From the NCBI GenBank assembly GCA_964395665.1, contig CAYNDH010000003.1, forward strand, positions 14,797-78,796: a stretch of 64,000 bases of DNA. The letters are read 5' to 3'. Made by a program: the position numbers and the translations under genes. Shown piece after piece: positions 16,420 through 26,513 of the stretch. Position 1 is the stretch's first letter. The number at the start of each line of letters is the position of its first letter. The stretch is from JAEZAF01 sp964395665 (GTDB lineage: Bacteria; Chloroflexota; Anaerolineae; Aggregatilineales; Phototrophicaceae). The notes under the pieces are model-generated. The model was not told the origin of the DNA, did not search any database, and saw only the letters and a program-made list of their open reading frames with translations.

Positions 16420-19400
16420 TCAGAAGCCGGACAGATGGCTGAGATCAGCGCGGCCCTTCTGCATGGCGCTGATCGCCTGAAGCAGCGCATGACGGTTTTC
16501 CCGCACAGCGGCATCCGGGGCATTGACCAGCACGCCTTCACCGGGACGCTCGCCGAAGAATTTCGTAATCACCGGCACCATTGGCACAAACGCCGTCAGG
16601 AATTCATCGACATTCACGCCAGCAGTCAACCTGGCTGATGCAGTCTGATAAGCCTCATACAGAGCGTTCTCTTCCGGCTGCTCGAACAGATCCGGATTGA
16701 CTGCATAGCGATCCGCATCGTCACGGGTGATACGCACACAGCGCGCAAAGCTGTCGAGAATCGGTGCCCAATCCTCACGCGATACCCACTCGCTTAACTG
16801 GCGCACACCGATCAGGGCACGGTAGGGATTCCCCGGCTGTTCGGCCAGTACCGCATTCACCACATCGACCGCCCAGCCGCGCTCCTGAAGCCAGACACGC
16901 AGACGGCCTGAGATAAATTCCAGCACCTGTTCCTTCGCAGTCGGCGTGACGGTGACAGGCTGGGCAGCGGCCACCAGTTCCACCGCCTGCGCCAGATCGC
17001 AGTCAATCTCGCCTTCTGTCAGGATCTGGATTACACCCAATGCGGCACGGCGCAGGCCGTATGGGTCCGCTGTGGAGCGTGGAGCCAGTCCCACCGCAAA
17101 CAGCCCTACCAGACTATCCAGACGGTCAGCGATCGCAAGCAGCGTACCCGCGTGGGTTTCCGGCACACGATCTTCAGCAAAGCGCGGCAGCCAGTGTTCA
17201 AAGATCGCCACCGCCACCTCTGCCGGATAATCGCCGCGCAGGGCATACTCGCGGCCCATCGTCCCCTGAAGTGAGGTCATCTCTACGACCATATTGGTCG
17301 CGAGATCGGCCTTCGCCAGATGCGCCGCACGGGTTGCGACCGCGACCGCGACTTCTGGCGTCCCGATCAGATGGCCGAGACCGTCAACAAGCCCCGCTAC
17401 ACGCTGATTTTTATCCAGCATCGAGCCGAGATGTTCTTCAAAAGTCAGCGTATTCAGACGCGGCAGGAAGTCTTCCAGCCGTTTTTCGGTATCCTGCCTG
17501 AAGAAAAAGCTGGCATCAGCGAAGCGCGCCCGCAGCACCTGCTCGTTACCATAGGCCACCTTGTCGAGATGCTGATCATCACCGTTGCGGATGGTGATAA
17601 AGTACGGCAGCAGCCTGCCGGATGCATCCTCAACGGCAAAATAACGCTGCTTGTCGCGCATCACCGTCACCAGCACATCACGCGGCAGTTCGAGATAATG
17701 GTCGTCAAATTTACCTAACAGCGCGGTCGGGGCTTCCACCAGATTCACCACTTCGTCCAGCAGATGATCATCCTGCGGCACGCGGCCATTCTGCGCGGCA
17801 GCAATTGCCTGCACCTGCGCTGCGATTGCGCTGCGACGGGTGTCATAGTCCAGCACGATACCCTGCGCCTCGGCAAATTTCAGATAATCGGCGGGTGAAG
17901 TCACGGTCTGTTCCGGTGAGCCGAACGGACGCAGGCCACGGGTGACAGTTCCGCTGCTGATCCCGGCATAGACAAACGGGATCACCTGATCGCCATACAG
18001 CGCGACAATCCAGCGCACAGGCCGCGAGAACGTCACATGACTGGCATTCCAGCGCATGGATCGGGCGAATTTCAGGCCAGCGATGAACGGCGGAAGCGCT
18101 TCTGCCAGCACCACCGACGCCGCACGGCCCGTGTATTTCACCTTCGCCGTTACATATTCGCCACCGTCGATTTCACTGACAACCAGATCCTGCACATCCA
18201 CGCCTCTGCTGCGGGCAAATCCTTCAGCAGCCTTGGTCGGCTTGCCATCGGCATCAAAGGCACGGTTGGCGGGCGGTCCTTTCTCAACAGTTTCGCGGTC
18301 CGGCTGACGTTCCGCCACTTTTTCGGCTGTCACCACCAGCCGCCGGGGAGTCGCCATCACCTTCAGGCCCTCCACGGTCAGATGTGCTTCGTCAAACAGT
18401 GCCTGCGCCGCGCTGTTCAGATATTCCAGTGCTGCATCCACATCCGACGCAGGCAGTTCTTCCACACCGATTTCGAGCAGGAAAGGCGCAGCGGAGCTGA
18501 CTTCAGCCGGAGCCACAGTGCTTTCCGCGAGCGCTGGACCAGCCCACTGCGCCGCCATTTTCATCAGCGGATGGCCCAACTGTTCGCGCTGATCGGCATA
18601 GGCACGGGCGAGGGTGCGTGTCATATCACGCATCCGCCGGAAGTAGGTCGCACGTTCCGTCACACCAATCGCGCCACGGGTATCCAGCACGTTAAACAGA
18701 TGGCTGCACTTCAGGACGTAATCATAGGCAGCGATCAGCGCGTCACCTTCCAGCGCACGACCATATTCGCGCTCATACGTGTCATATACCTGCTTCAGGG
18801 CATTGACATCGGCAATATCGAAGTAGTAACGGCAGTACTCGATCTCTTCCTGTAGAAACAGATCACGATACTGAAGCTGGACACCCTGATCGGGCTGACC
18901 GGCGGCACTGGCGTGACCATTCCCCATCCAGTCGATGTCCCATGCCGATTCCTTGTTCTGAAGGGCCAGCACGATGCGTTCAACACCGTAAGTGATCTCA
19001 ACCGACACCGGATTCAGTTCAAGTCCACCCGCCTGCTGGAAGTAGGTAAACTGGGTGATCTCCTGCCCATCCAGCCACACTTCCCAGCCCAGCCCCCATG
19101 CGCCTAGCGCGGGGCTTTCCCAATTGTCTTCCACAAAACGGATATCGTGTTCACGCGGGTTGATCCCCAGCGCTTCAAGCGATGCCAGATACAATTCCTG
19201 TGGATTGCCGGGATCAGGCTTCAGGATGACCTGATACTGATAATATTTCTGAAGTCGGTTGGGGTTTTCTCCGTAGCGACCATCATCGGGCCGTACTGAT
19301 GGCTCTACATAGGCGACACGCCACGGCTCCGGCCCCAGAACGCGCAGCAGCGTTGCCGGGTTGCCTGTTCCTGCACCCACCTGAACATTATAAGGTTCCC

Positions 19401-19476
19401 AGATGACGCAGCCCTGTGAGGCCCAGAAATCATGCAGCCTGAGGATAACTTGCTGAAAACTTAGCGGTGCGGACAT
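16420..19476 (-). CDS. glyQS: Glycyl-tRNA synthetase, fused alpha and beta subunits
   Basis: 1018 residues. Residues 1 to about 300 are the alpha (catalytic) subunit of the heterotetrameric bacterial enzyme (FQQVILRLHDFWASQGC, EPYNVQVGAGTGNPATLLR, EPSVRPDDGRYGENPNR). After a linker of roughly 30 residues, a beta subunit (tRNA-binding, HD and anticodon-binding regions) begins at FLLEIGVEELPASD near 331 and runs to the end. Separate glyQ and glyS genes are the commoner form; the single-chain fusion is known from Chlamydia and several other lineages. ATG 19476 follows AAAGG. No T-box is recognisable upstream. Charges tRNA-Gly in the cytoplasm. Confidence 0.95.
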   Translation of the reverse strand: MSAPLSFQQVILRLHDFWASQGCVIWEPYNVQVGAGTGNPATLLRVLGPEPWRVAYVEPSVRPDDGRYGENPNRLQKYYQYQVILKPDPGNPQELYLASLEALGINPREHDIRFVEDNWESPALGAWGLGWEVWLDGQEITQFTYFQQAGGLELNPVSVEITYGVERIVLALQNKESAWDIDWMGNGHASAAGQPDQGVQLQYRDLFLQEEIEYCRYYFDIADVNALKQVYDTYEREYGRALEGDALIAAYDYVLKCSHLFNVLDTRGAIGVTERATYFRRMRDMTRTLARAYADQREQLGHPLMKMAAQWAGPALAESTVAPAEVSSAAPFLLEIGVEELPASDVDAALEYLNSAAQALFDEAHLTVEGLKVMATPRRLVVTAEKVAERQPDRETVEKGPPANRAFDADGKPTKAAEGFARSRGVDVQDLVVSEIDGGEYVTAKVKYTGRAASVVLAEALPPFIAGLKFARSMRWNASHVTFSRPVRWIVALYGDQVIPFVYAGISSGTVTRGLRPFGSPEQTVTSPADYLKFAEAQGIVLDYDTRRSAIAAQVQAIAAAQNGRVPQDDHLLDEVVNLVEAPTALLGKFDDHYLELPRDVLVTVMRDKQRYFAVEDASGRLLPYFITIRNGDDQHLDKVAYGNEQVLRARFADASFFFRQDTEKRLEDFLPRLNTLTFEEHLGSMLDKNQRVAGLVDGLGHLIGTPEVAVAVATRAAHLAKADLATNMVVEMTSLQGTMGREYALRGDYPAEVAVAIFEHWLPRFAEDRVPETHAGTLLAIADRLDSLVGLFAVGLAPRSTADPYGLRRAALGVIQILTEGEIDCDLAQAVELVAAAQPVTVTPTAKEQVLEFISGRLRVWLQERGWAVDVVNAVLAEQPGNPYRALIGVRQLSEWVSREDWAPILDSFARCVRITRDDADRYAVNPDLFEQPEENALYEAYQTASARLTAGVNVDEFLTAFVPMVPVITKFFGERPGEGVLVNAPDAAVRENRHALLQAISAMQKGRADLSHLSGF

Positions 19477-19566
19477 GTATGACCTTTACAGATTGATTGC
19501 CTAAAAAGACGGTTCACGAACAACAGCTTCGGAATGCTGAATGGCTGGAAGAGATCAGCGGGCACA

Positions 19567-19578
19567 GTTTCATGAAAC
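19567..19578. promoter_or_regulatory. 12-base palindrome in the glyQS / kinase divergent spacer
   Basis: GTTTCATGAAAC is a perfect palindrome 91 bases upstream of the glyQS start. It could be an operator half-site pair, but it is a single occurrence with no recognised regulator. Confidence 0.25.
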
Positions 19579-19742
19579 GAACTGACCTGTTCAGTGTAGA
19601 TTCTGCATGTAATTTGTAGCATAGCCAGTGTAAATCACCTATACTCTGGCATCTGGGGACACTAGTATAGCATTTATGCGTCGGTAGATCAGTCTTCACT
19701 CTATCATTTTATTGTCTGAAAATTCTTCCATAGGCCATTGAC

Positions 19743-21728
19743 ATGGCTCTTGATTCGCTGATCGGAAAAAAAATCGGAGAGTTCGAGATTCTCGAACAGA
19801 TCGGGCACGGCGGGATGTCGGTTGTTTACCGTGCCAATGAGCCGTCTATACATCGTGAAGTCGCGCTGAAAGTCCTTGCCGCAGACGGAAGCGATCTTGA
19901 TCCCAGCTTTCGCCAGCGCTTCCAGCAGGAAGCAGCGGTCATCGCCAAGCTCGAACATCTGCATATCCTGCCGATGTACAGCTACGGCATTGACGGGGAT
20001 CATGTTTACATCGCGATGCGACTATCACGCGGTGGCACACTGGACGACCTCATGCAGCGCGAAAAGATCCCGCTGGAACGGGTGGTCGAGCTGTTTACAC
20101 AGATCGCTCAGGGGCTGGCCCACGCGCACAGCAAAGGCGTCGTCCATCGTGATCTGAAACCGAGCAATATCCTGCTGGATGAAAACGGCAATACCTTTCT
20201 GGCGGATTTCGGCCTTGCGAAAATCCTGGGCAAGGAAGTCGAGATCACCCATTCGGGAAATGTCGTCGGCACGCCTGCCTATATGTCGCCAGAGCAGCTT
20301 AAAGGTGATCCGATTGATCATCGCGCTGATATTTACGGGTTGGGGATTATCCTCTATCAGATGCTGACAGGCCAGCGCCCGTTTGAAGGGGACAGTGCGA
20401 ACGTCGTCTCCGTCATCTACAAGCATCTGGAGCAAAAACCGGTCACGCCCAGTCAACTGGACCCGAATATTTCACCGCAGATCGACGCCATTGTCCTGAA
20501 GGCGCTGGAAAAAGATCCGAAACGGCGGTTTTCATCCGTTGGGGAAATGGCAGAAGCCTTACAGAAGACTGTAGGCAAACGATCCAGTCGGGAATTCCCC
20601 CCACCGGCTACATCGCTGATCCGCGAACGCGCCAGACGGTCACTTGAACTGGCCGCCGCGATTTCCAAACATCGGATGCGGATACTGGCAGGTGTGGTGG
20701 CCGTGGCGGTGATCATTACACTGGGAGTCTACCTGTTTACCAGATCGGATGATGACGATACAGTGGTCGAACCGCCGGTCCTGCTCACGGATCGCAGCGG
20801 CACGCCTGATGACCTGATCCTGACACCGCAGGAAATCAACCTTGCGCGTTCAATCCTTAACAACCGGTTTATCGCCCTGGTGCCGTGTAACATGGGCAGT
20901 CAGTACCATGCCACTGGCGCCCGCGAAATGGTAGAACGTGCGCGCAGCTATGGTATGGAAGCACGCGTTTATGACGCGGATTCGGACAAGTACCAGCAGT
21001 CGATTCTGGTGGAAAAAGCCCGTGCTGAAGGGGCAGCGGCCTTCATTATCTGCCCGCTGGATGACGAAGTGATGATCCCGGCGCTGGAAGCACTGGACGA
21101 AGCCGATTATCCGTTGGTCCTGCCTGCCGACCCACCTGAGACCGGTCATTATGGCGGTGTCGTCATCACCACCGATAATTACCTGATGGGCCGCGTCCCA
21201 GGTGAATATGCAGGCAAGTGGATTCGGGATCACCTCAACGGCAGGGCGAGAGTCGCCATTCTGGATTATCCGACCCTTGGAGAGCTGGTACAGCGGGCCG
21301 ACGGGCTGGAAGATGGTGTACTGGAATATGCACCGGATGCGGAGATCATAGGCCGCTATCTGGGTGCAACATGGGAAGCAGGAAACCAATCGATGACATC
21401 CATGCTGGAACAAAATCTCCTGCCAGATGTCATTGTGAGTATCAATGATGCAGGCACATATGGCGCGATTGAAGCACTCGAAGAAGCGAATATACCCGAA
21501 TCAGACGTGGCGATCTTCAGCATTGACGGGGAGCCACAGGCACAGTTATATATCCGTGACGGCCATTATTTAAGGGCATCAATTCTGGTAGCGCGTACAG
21601 AGTATTCTTTCGCCGCCATTGATGCAATCGTCAAACAGGTTGTCGGAGCCACACTGCCTGGTACAATTCTGATGGAACCGGGTGAACTGATCACACTGGA
21701 GTCACTTGACCTGGCTCCACCGCCCTAA
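19743..21728 (+). CDS. Receptor Ser/Thr protein kinase with sugar-binding-protein-like extracellular domain
   Basis: 661 residues in three parts. Residues 14-275 are a complete Hanks-type kinase: Gly loop GHGGMSVVYRAN, Lys43 (VALKVL), HRD with Asp137, Asn142, DFG 155-157, and APE-type MSPEQ at 181-185. A single membrane helix spans 312-332, placing the C-terminus outside. Residues about 370-655 resemble type I periplasmic binding proteins of the ribose/galactose kind (IALVPCNMGSQYHATG, AAAFIICPLDDEVMIPALEAL, DVIVSINDAGTYGAIEAL, VAIFSIDG). The architecture implies a one-protein receptor that senses a sugar-like ligand and phosphorylates cytoplasmic targets. No PASTA domains are present. It is divergent from glyQS and ahead of ppc. 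Ligand and targets are unknown. Confidence 0.88.
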   Translation: MALDSLIGKKIGEFEILEQIGHGGMSVVYRANEPSIHREVALKVLAADGSDLDPSFRQRFQQEAAVIAKLEHLHILPMYSYGIDGDHVYIAMRLSRGGTLDDLMQREKIPLERVVELFTQIAQGLAHAHSKGVVHRDLKPSNILLDENGNTFLADFGLAKILGKEVEITHSGNVVGTPAYMSPEQLKGDPIDHRADIYGLGIILYQMLTGQRPFEGDSANVVSVIYKHLEQKPVTPSQLDPNISPQIDAIVLKALEKDPKRRFSSVGEMAEALQKTVGKRSSREFPPPATSLIRERARRSLELAAAISKHRMRILAGVVAVAVIITLGVYLFTRSDDDDTVVEPPVLLTDRSGTPDDLILTPQEINLARSILNNRFIALVPCNMGSQYHATGAREMVERARSYGMEARVYDADSDKYQQSILVEKARAEGAAAFIICPLDDEVMIPALEALDEADYPLVLPADPPETGHYGGVVITTDNYLMGRVPGEYAGKWIRDHLNGRARVAILDYPTLGELVQRADGLEDGVLEYAPDAEIIGRYLGATWEAGNQSMTSMLEQNLLPDVIVSINDAGTYGAIEALEEANIPESDVAIFSIDGEPQAQLYIRDGHYLRASILVARTEYSFAAIDAIVKQVVGATLPGTILMEPGELITLESLDLAPPP

Positions 21729-21856
21729 GTCTCATCCGGTGATCGGGATACAACAATCGGCATCCGACAACGAACACAAACAGCGTCTCAGGCAATCCGC
21801 CCCAGCACAGCTTACGCTTTTCGTCAGATCTCTAGTCTATTTGATGGGATAACTGA

Positions 21857-24604
21857 ATGACCGAGTCAAATTCCATTACGGCGCGTAATGGAGGTAATAC
21901 CAGCTATAGTAGCAGTGGAAACAGCAGCGGAAATGGAAACGGCGGCAGCCTGTTAGGAAGAGACATCCGTTTCCTTGGGGATCTGCTGGGGGAAATCATT
22001 CGTGACCAGCATGGGATGGCATCGTTTCTGGCTGTTGAAGAAGTACGACGGCTGGCAAAGGAACGGCGTGCCGGGAACAGCCAGTCTGCCGAAGAACTCA
22101 GCCAGTTCATCGGCACACAGTCGCTGGAACAGAAGGAAATTCTGGTTAAAGCCTTCGCCAACTATTTCCAGTTGATCAATATCGCTGAGGATCTTCAGCG
22201 TATCCGCATCCTGCGTGAACGCGAAGCCAACGGAGTCAATACGGAGACGATCGACGAAGCGATCCAGAAGTTGAAGGCATCAGGTATCACGGCGGCTGAA
22301 CTGCGCGCCCTGCTGGAACTGGTGCAGGTTCGTCTGGTGCTGACCGCCCACCCATCCGAAGCCAAGCGGCAGGAAGTGCTGATCAAGCTGCGGGACATCG
22401 CGGAAGATATGGCGCTCAGGGAACGGATGAATCTGCTGGCGCATGAAGATCAGCATCTGGTGGATGACATCATGCGGCGTATCGAACAACTCTGGCAGAC
22501 ACGCACCACCCGTGCCAGCAGCGCACAGGTACAGGATGAGGTCGATTTCGGCCTGTACTTCATCACGGCAACTGTGGTCGATGTGCTGGTTGATTTCTAT
22601 CTCGACCTGCGCGCCAGCCTGCGCCGCGCCTATCCCGACGCAAACTGGAGTCATCTGCCGACCGTCCTGCGCTTTGCCTCATGGATTGGCGGTGACCGTG
22701 ACGGCAACCCGAATGTAACACCCGCCATAACACTCGAAACGCTTGAAAAAATGCACCAGACCGCGCTGGATGTTTATCTGGTCGACATCGAATATCTGAA
22801 GGCGCGTTTAACACAGGCTGAAGACGAAGTGCAGTTCTCCGATGAACTGCGGGTGCGTACAGCGGCGCTCCCTGAAGAAACACGTCAGCGCTACCCGCAC
22901 GAGCTTTACCGTCAGTATCTTCAGCATATCGCTGATAACCTGCGCCAGCGTCGCTATCAGGACGCCGAGTCGCTGCTGGATGATCTAAGGGTGATCCCAG
23001 CCAGTCTGGAAGCGCATCAGGGGCGGCATTCAACAGAAGGCACACTTAAACGGCTGATTATCAAAGTGAAATTGTTTGGCACACATCTGCTGTCGCTGGA
23101 CATCCGCGAAGATGTGCGCCTGCAAACCACGGCCATCAGCGAGATCTTGCAGCACTACCAGATGACGGACGATTACGCCGCGATGTCAGAAGCAGATCGA
23201 CAGGCGCTGCTCACCCGTGAGATCCAGAGCAACCGCCCGCTCTTTCCGCTTGTGCCGCACTTTTCGGATACGACGAACACGATCATTGAAACATGGCGCA
23301 TGATTGCGGAAGCCCATCAGCGCTACAGCCCGTCTGCCATCAATACCTATATCGGCAGCATGACACAGCTTCCCAGTGATGTGCTTACGATGCTGCTGTT
23401 CGCGTCTGAAGTCGGCATTGCGGATGATCTGGATCTCGTCCCACTGTTTGAGACCGTCGATGACCTGAAAAATGCACCAGAGACGATACGGGCGCTGTTT
23501 GAGAATGGGGCCTACAAGCAGCATCTGAAAATGCGTGGAAACCGTCAGCAGATCATGATCGGCTATTCTGACAGCAACAAGGACGGCGGTTATATCGCAT
23601 CGAACTGGAATCTGTACCTCACCCAGCAGGCACTGTCAGAGATCTGCGATGAGTATGACGTCACGCTGGAATTATTCCACGGGCGCGGCGGCAGCATTGG
23701 ACGCGGGGGCGGCCCGACCAATCGCGCAATCCTTGCCCAGCCGCCGGGTTCCATGCAGGGGCCGATCAAGATCACTGAACAGGGCGAAGTCGTCGCTTAC
23801 CGTTACAGCAACAAAGAGATTGCGCGGCGGCACTTCCAGCAGACGATGAACGCCGCCCTGCTTGCCACGCATCAGAGTGCCAGTGCCAGTGCCATCCCCG
23901 AAACATGGCGCGATGCCATGAACACCCTGTCACAGACCAGTTATGAAGCATACCGGAAATTCGTCTACGAAACCGACGGCTTTCTGGATTACTGGCGGCA
24001 GGCCACACCGATCAACGAGCTTTCGAATATGCGAATCGGATCGCGGCCTGCCAAGCGTAAATCCGGCGGATTTGACTCCATCCGGGCGATCCCGTGGGTC
24101 TTTTCGTGGATGCAGAGCCGCGCAATTATCCCAAGCTGGTACGGCGTCGGCCATGCCTTGCAGACGTTCTGCGCATCCCGTCCGGACGGGCTTGCGCTGC
24201 TCAAGGAGATGTATCAGCACTGGCTGTTCTTCCACAATCTGATTGAGAATGTGCAGCTTGATGTCGCCAAAGCGGATATGGGAATCGCTGCACTTTACAG
24301 GACGCTGGTGCAGAATGAAACCCAGCGCAAGACCATCTTCGACGATCTGAGTTCGGAACATGCACGCGCCTGTGAATACATCTGCAACATTGTCGATCAG
24401 GCGGAACTGCTGGAAGGGATGCCGGTACTCAAGATCTCAATCGAACGGCGCAACCCATATGTCGATCCGCTGAACTTCATTCAGGTCGATCTGCTGCAAC
24501 AGCTCCGCCAGATGCCACCGGATGTACCGGAGCATGACGGCGTGCTGCGTGCGGTACTGGCGACCATCAACGGCATCGCCGCAGGGATGAAAACCACCGG
24601 TTGA
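21857..24604 (+). CDS. ppc: Phosphoenolpyruvate carboxylase
   Basis: 915 residues, normal length. It converts PEP and bicarbonate to oxaloacetate and phosphate, replenishing the TCA cycle. Family signatures in order: LTAHPSEAKRQ with the catalytic His near 163, GGDRDGNPN near 277, IMIGYSDSNKDGGY near 570, the Gly-rich FHGRGGSIGRGGGPT near 607, and the typical C-terminus INGIAAGMKTTG. The first 35 residues are Ser/Asn/Gly-rich (NTSYSSSGNSSGNGNGG), an unusual disordered extension. The allosteric Arg/Lys sites were not mapped. Confidence 0.97.
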   Translation: MTESNSITARNGGNTSYSSSGNSSGNGNGGSLLGRDIRFLGDLLGEIIRDQHGMASFLAVEEVRRLAKERRAGNSQSAEELSQFIGTQSLEQKEILVKAFANYFQLINIAEDLQRIRILREREANGVNTETIDEAIQKLKASGITAAELRALLELVQVRLVLTAHPSEAKRQEVLIKLRDIAEDMALRERMNLLAHEDQHLVDDIMRRIEQLWQTRTTRASSAQVQDEVDFGLYFITATVVDVLVDFYLDLRASLRRAYPDANWSHLPTVLRFASWIGGDRDGNPNVTPAITLETLEKMHQTALDVYLVDIEYLKARLTQAEDEVQFSDELRVRTAALPEETRQRYPHELYRQYLQHIADNLRQRRYQDAESLLDDLRVIPASLEAHQGRHSTEGTLKRLIIKVKLFGTHLLSLDIREDVRLQTTAISEILQHYQMTDDYAAMSEADRQALLTREIQSNRPLFPLVPHFSDTTNTIIETWRMIAEAHQRYSPSAINTYIGSMTQLPSDVLTMLLFASEVGIADDLDLVPLFETVDDLKNAPETIRALFENGAYKQHLKMRGNRQQIMIGYSDSNKDGGYIASNWNLYLTQQALSEICDEYDVTLELFHGRGGSIGRGGGPTNRAILAQPPGSMQGPIKITEQGEVVAYRYSNKEIARRHFQQTMNAALLATHQSASASAIPETWRDAMNTLSQTSYEAYRKFVYETDGFLDYWRQATPINELSNMRIGSRPAKRKSGGFDSIRAIPWVFSWMQSRAIIPSWYGVGHALQTFCASRPDGLALLKEMYQHWLFFHNLIENVQLDVAKADMGIAALYRTLVQNETQRKTIFDDLSSEHARACEYICNIVDQAELLEGMPVLKISIERRNPYVDPLNFIQVDLLQQLRQMPPDVPEHDGVLRAVLATINGIAAGMKTTG

Positions 24605-24669
24605 GCGCCCGGATAAATGACCGGCCAGAGACCGCACAGAAATTGATGATTCCAATTCGTGCTTTCAGT

Positions 24670-24698
24670 TTGGTTTCATGCTCAAAATTCAGTATAGT
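24670..24698 (+). promoter_or_regulatory. Promoter of the peptide importer operon
   Basis: TTGGTT (24670-24675), 17-base spacer, TATAGT (24693-24698). It predicts a start near 24705 and a leader of about 90 bases that contains the stem-loop at 24713-24758. Confidence 0.5.
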
Positions 24699-24712
24699 TT
24701 TCGATACTCATC

Positions 24713-24758
24713 TCATGGTGTGGAAAAGAGCGGATAAGACATCCTTCCCACACCATGA
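24713..24758 (+). promoter_or_regulatory. Stem-loop in the leader of the peptide-binding protein gene
   Basis: Perfect 11-base inverted repeat TCATGGTGTGG (24713-24723) and CCACACCATGA (24748-24758). It ends 37 bases before the start codon and could stabilise the message or modulate expression. No riboswitch class is recognised. Confidence 0.5.
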
Positions 24759-24795
24759 CTCCGTGAGTAGCAACTACACTTTAAAGGAGTAAAGA

Positions 24796-26406
24796 ATGAA
24801 AAAGAAGTTATTCCCGTTTTTCGTGCTGCTGATCGTCGCGCTCGTCATCGCGCCGTTCGCAGCACAGGCACAGTCGGATAACGGCTATATCCGCTATCCA
24901 ATCAACCCGGACCCGGAACACCTTAATCCATTCACTGGGACCACCATCGCGATCAGCACTGTTGAAAACAATATCTATGAAGGTCTTGTCTCTGCCGATC
25001 CGGAGACCAGCGAGCCGATCCCGTGGCTGGCGGAAAGCTGGGAAGTTTCGGAAGATAACCTCGTTTACACCTTCCACCTTCGTCAGGGTGTGCTGTTCCA
25101 TGATGTGCCGTGGGTGGAATACGAGGACGGCGACCGCGAATTCAAGGCTGATGACTGGGTGTGGGCTGCCGAGCTGAGCCTGAACGATAACGAAACCATC
25201 TCACAGCATCCGGAATGGATGGAGAATGTCGTCGGCGCGGCAGAATTCACCGAAGGCACCGCTGAGGATGTCGAAGGCCTGGTCATGATCGACGACTATA
25301 CCATCGAAATCACTCTGAGCGCCCCGAACCGCCTGTTCCTGCGTAAACTTGGCGTCCCGGCTGTCCCGCGTGAAGCCTATGAGCAGCTCGGCGACGAATT
25401 CGCAATTAAGCCCGTCGGCACTGGCCCATACCAGTTCGTCGAGTGGCTCCGTGACGATCATCTGACTCTGGAAGCCAATCCTGATTACTGGCAGGAAGGC
25501 CTGCCGAAGAATGCAGGTATTCAGTTTATCAACATCCCGGATTCAAACACCCAGTTCCTACAGTATGTTGATGGCGACATCGACTTCCTGTTTGGGTTCC
25601 CGTCCGGCCAGCGCTCTTCTATTCTCGAAGAGTACAGCGGCGAAGCCAATGAAATCGCCGGCCTGAACGTCCGTTACTTCGGCTTCAAGATGGATCAGGG
25701 CTTCTTCCTTGAAAATCCGCTGGTCCGCAAGGCGTTTAACCATGCCTTCGACCGTGAACTGGTCTGGGATGATCTGATGGAAGGCGAACGCTTCCCGGCA
25801 ACGCTCGGTGTGCTGCCGCCGTCACTGCCCGCTTCGACTCCGGCCACCACTTACGAATACGACATGGAAAAGGCCGCCGCGCTGCTGGATGAAGCTGGCT
25901 TCCCGGCCAATGATGACGGCGTGCGCGAAGGCATCCCGGCACTGCAACTGTATGTCTTCTCTGGCGCAGCACAGGAACTCTCGCTGCCCGTCCTTCAGGA
26001 TTCACTCTCACAGCTTGGTGTCTCGCTGGAGATCATCTCCGAAGATGCTTCGACCTACTGGGATCATATCGGTCAGGATGAAGTGCTCTTCTTCCTCAGC
26101 GGTTGGAGTGGTGGCACCGATCCGTCAGACTTCCTGGATTACCTGTTATACGATGCCCGCGATGACACCGGATACTCAAACGAAGAAGTCGACGCCCTGC
26201 TCGAACAGGCCGCACTGGAATTCGATCCGGATGCCCGCGTTGAAATCTACCAGCAGGCCCATGACCTGATCATGGAAGATGCTCCGTGGATTACCAGCGC
26301 CTACAGCAAGGTGACCTGGCTCCAGAAGCCGTATATCGAGAACTTCAACCCGACCGGCGGCGGCACCTATACTGCACCGCTGTGGGAAGTCAGTGTCACA
26401 CAGTAA
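24796..26406 (+). CDS. Peptide/nickel-type ABC transporter substrate-binding protein (family 5)
   Basis: 536 residues with a signal peptide (MKKKLFPFFVLLIVALVIAPFAAQAQS) and no lipobox cysteine. The mature part is a DppA/OppA-class binding protein: NPDPEHLNPFTGTT opening, YEGLVSADPETSEPIPWLAESWEVSE, the GTGPYQFVEW hinge region, and ARVEIYQQAHDLIMEDAPWI near the end. AAAGGAG precedes ATG 24796. It is followed by two permease genes after a hairpin. The substrate could be an oligopeptide, opine, nickel complex or oligosaccharide; all occur in this family. Confidence 0.9.
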   Translation: MKKKLFPFFVLLIVALVIAPFAAQAQSDNGYIRYPINPDPEHLNPFTGTTIAISTVENNIYEGLVSADPETSEPIPWLAESWEVSEDNLVYTFHLRQGVLFHDVPWVEYEDGDREFKADDWVWAAELSLNDNETISQHPEWMENVVGAAEFTEGTAEDVEGLVMIDDYTIEITLSAPNRLFLRKLGVPAVPREAYEQLGDEFAIKPVGTGPYQFVEWLRDDHLTLEANPDYWQEGLPKNAGIQFINIPDSNTQFLQYVDGDIDFLFGFPSGQRSSILEEYSGEANEIAGLNVRYFGFKMDQGFFLENPLVRKAFNHAFDRELVWDDLMEGERFPATLGVLPPSLPASTPATTYEYDMEKAAALLDEAGFPANDDGVREGIPALQLYVFSGAAQELSLPVLQDSLSQLGVSLEIISEDASTYWDHIGQDEVLFFLSGWSGGTDPSDFLDYLLYDARDDTGYSNEEVDALLEQAALEFDPDARVEIYQQAHDLIMEDAPWITSAYSKVTWLQKPYIENFNPTGGGTYTAPLWEVSVTQ

Positions 26407-26435
26407 GTAACTGAGTACATAATCTTCAGATAAGG

Positions 26436-26484
26436 AGGCGGGGCTGTTCCCCTGTTAGCACGATAGCAGGGACAGCCTTCGCCT
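26436..26484 (+). promoter_or_regulatory. Intercistronic hairpin between binding protein and permease genes
   Basis: Long imperfect inverted repeat: AGGCGGGGCTGTTCCCCTG pairs with CAGGGACAGCCTTCGCCT across a loop of about 12 bases. Same position and probable role as the stem-loop at 6275-6319: raised binding-protein level relative to permeases. Confidence 0.5.
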
Positions 26485-26513
26485 CAATCATAGAGCTGGG
26501 CCGGAATTATAAT

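Noticed and set aside
19477..19742. T-box riboswitch upstream of glyQS
   Set aside because: No T-box motif (TGGNACCGCG-type), specifier loop or antiterminator could be found.
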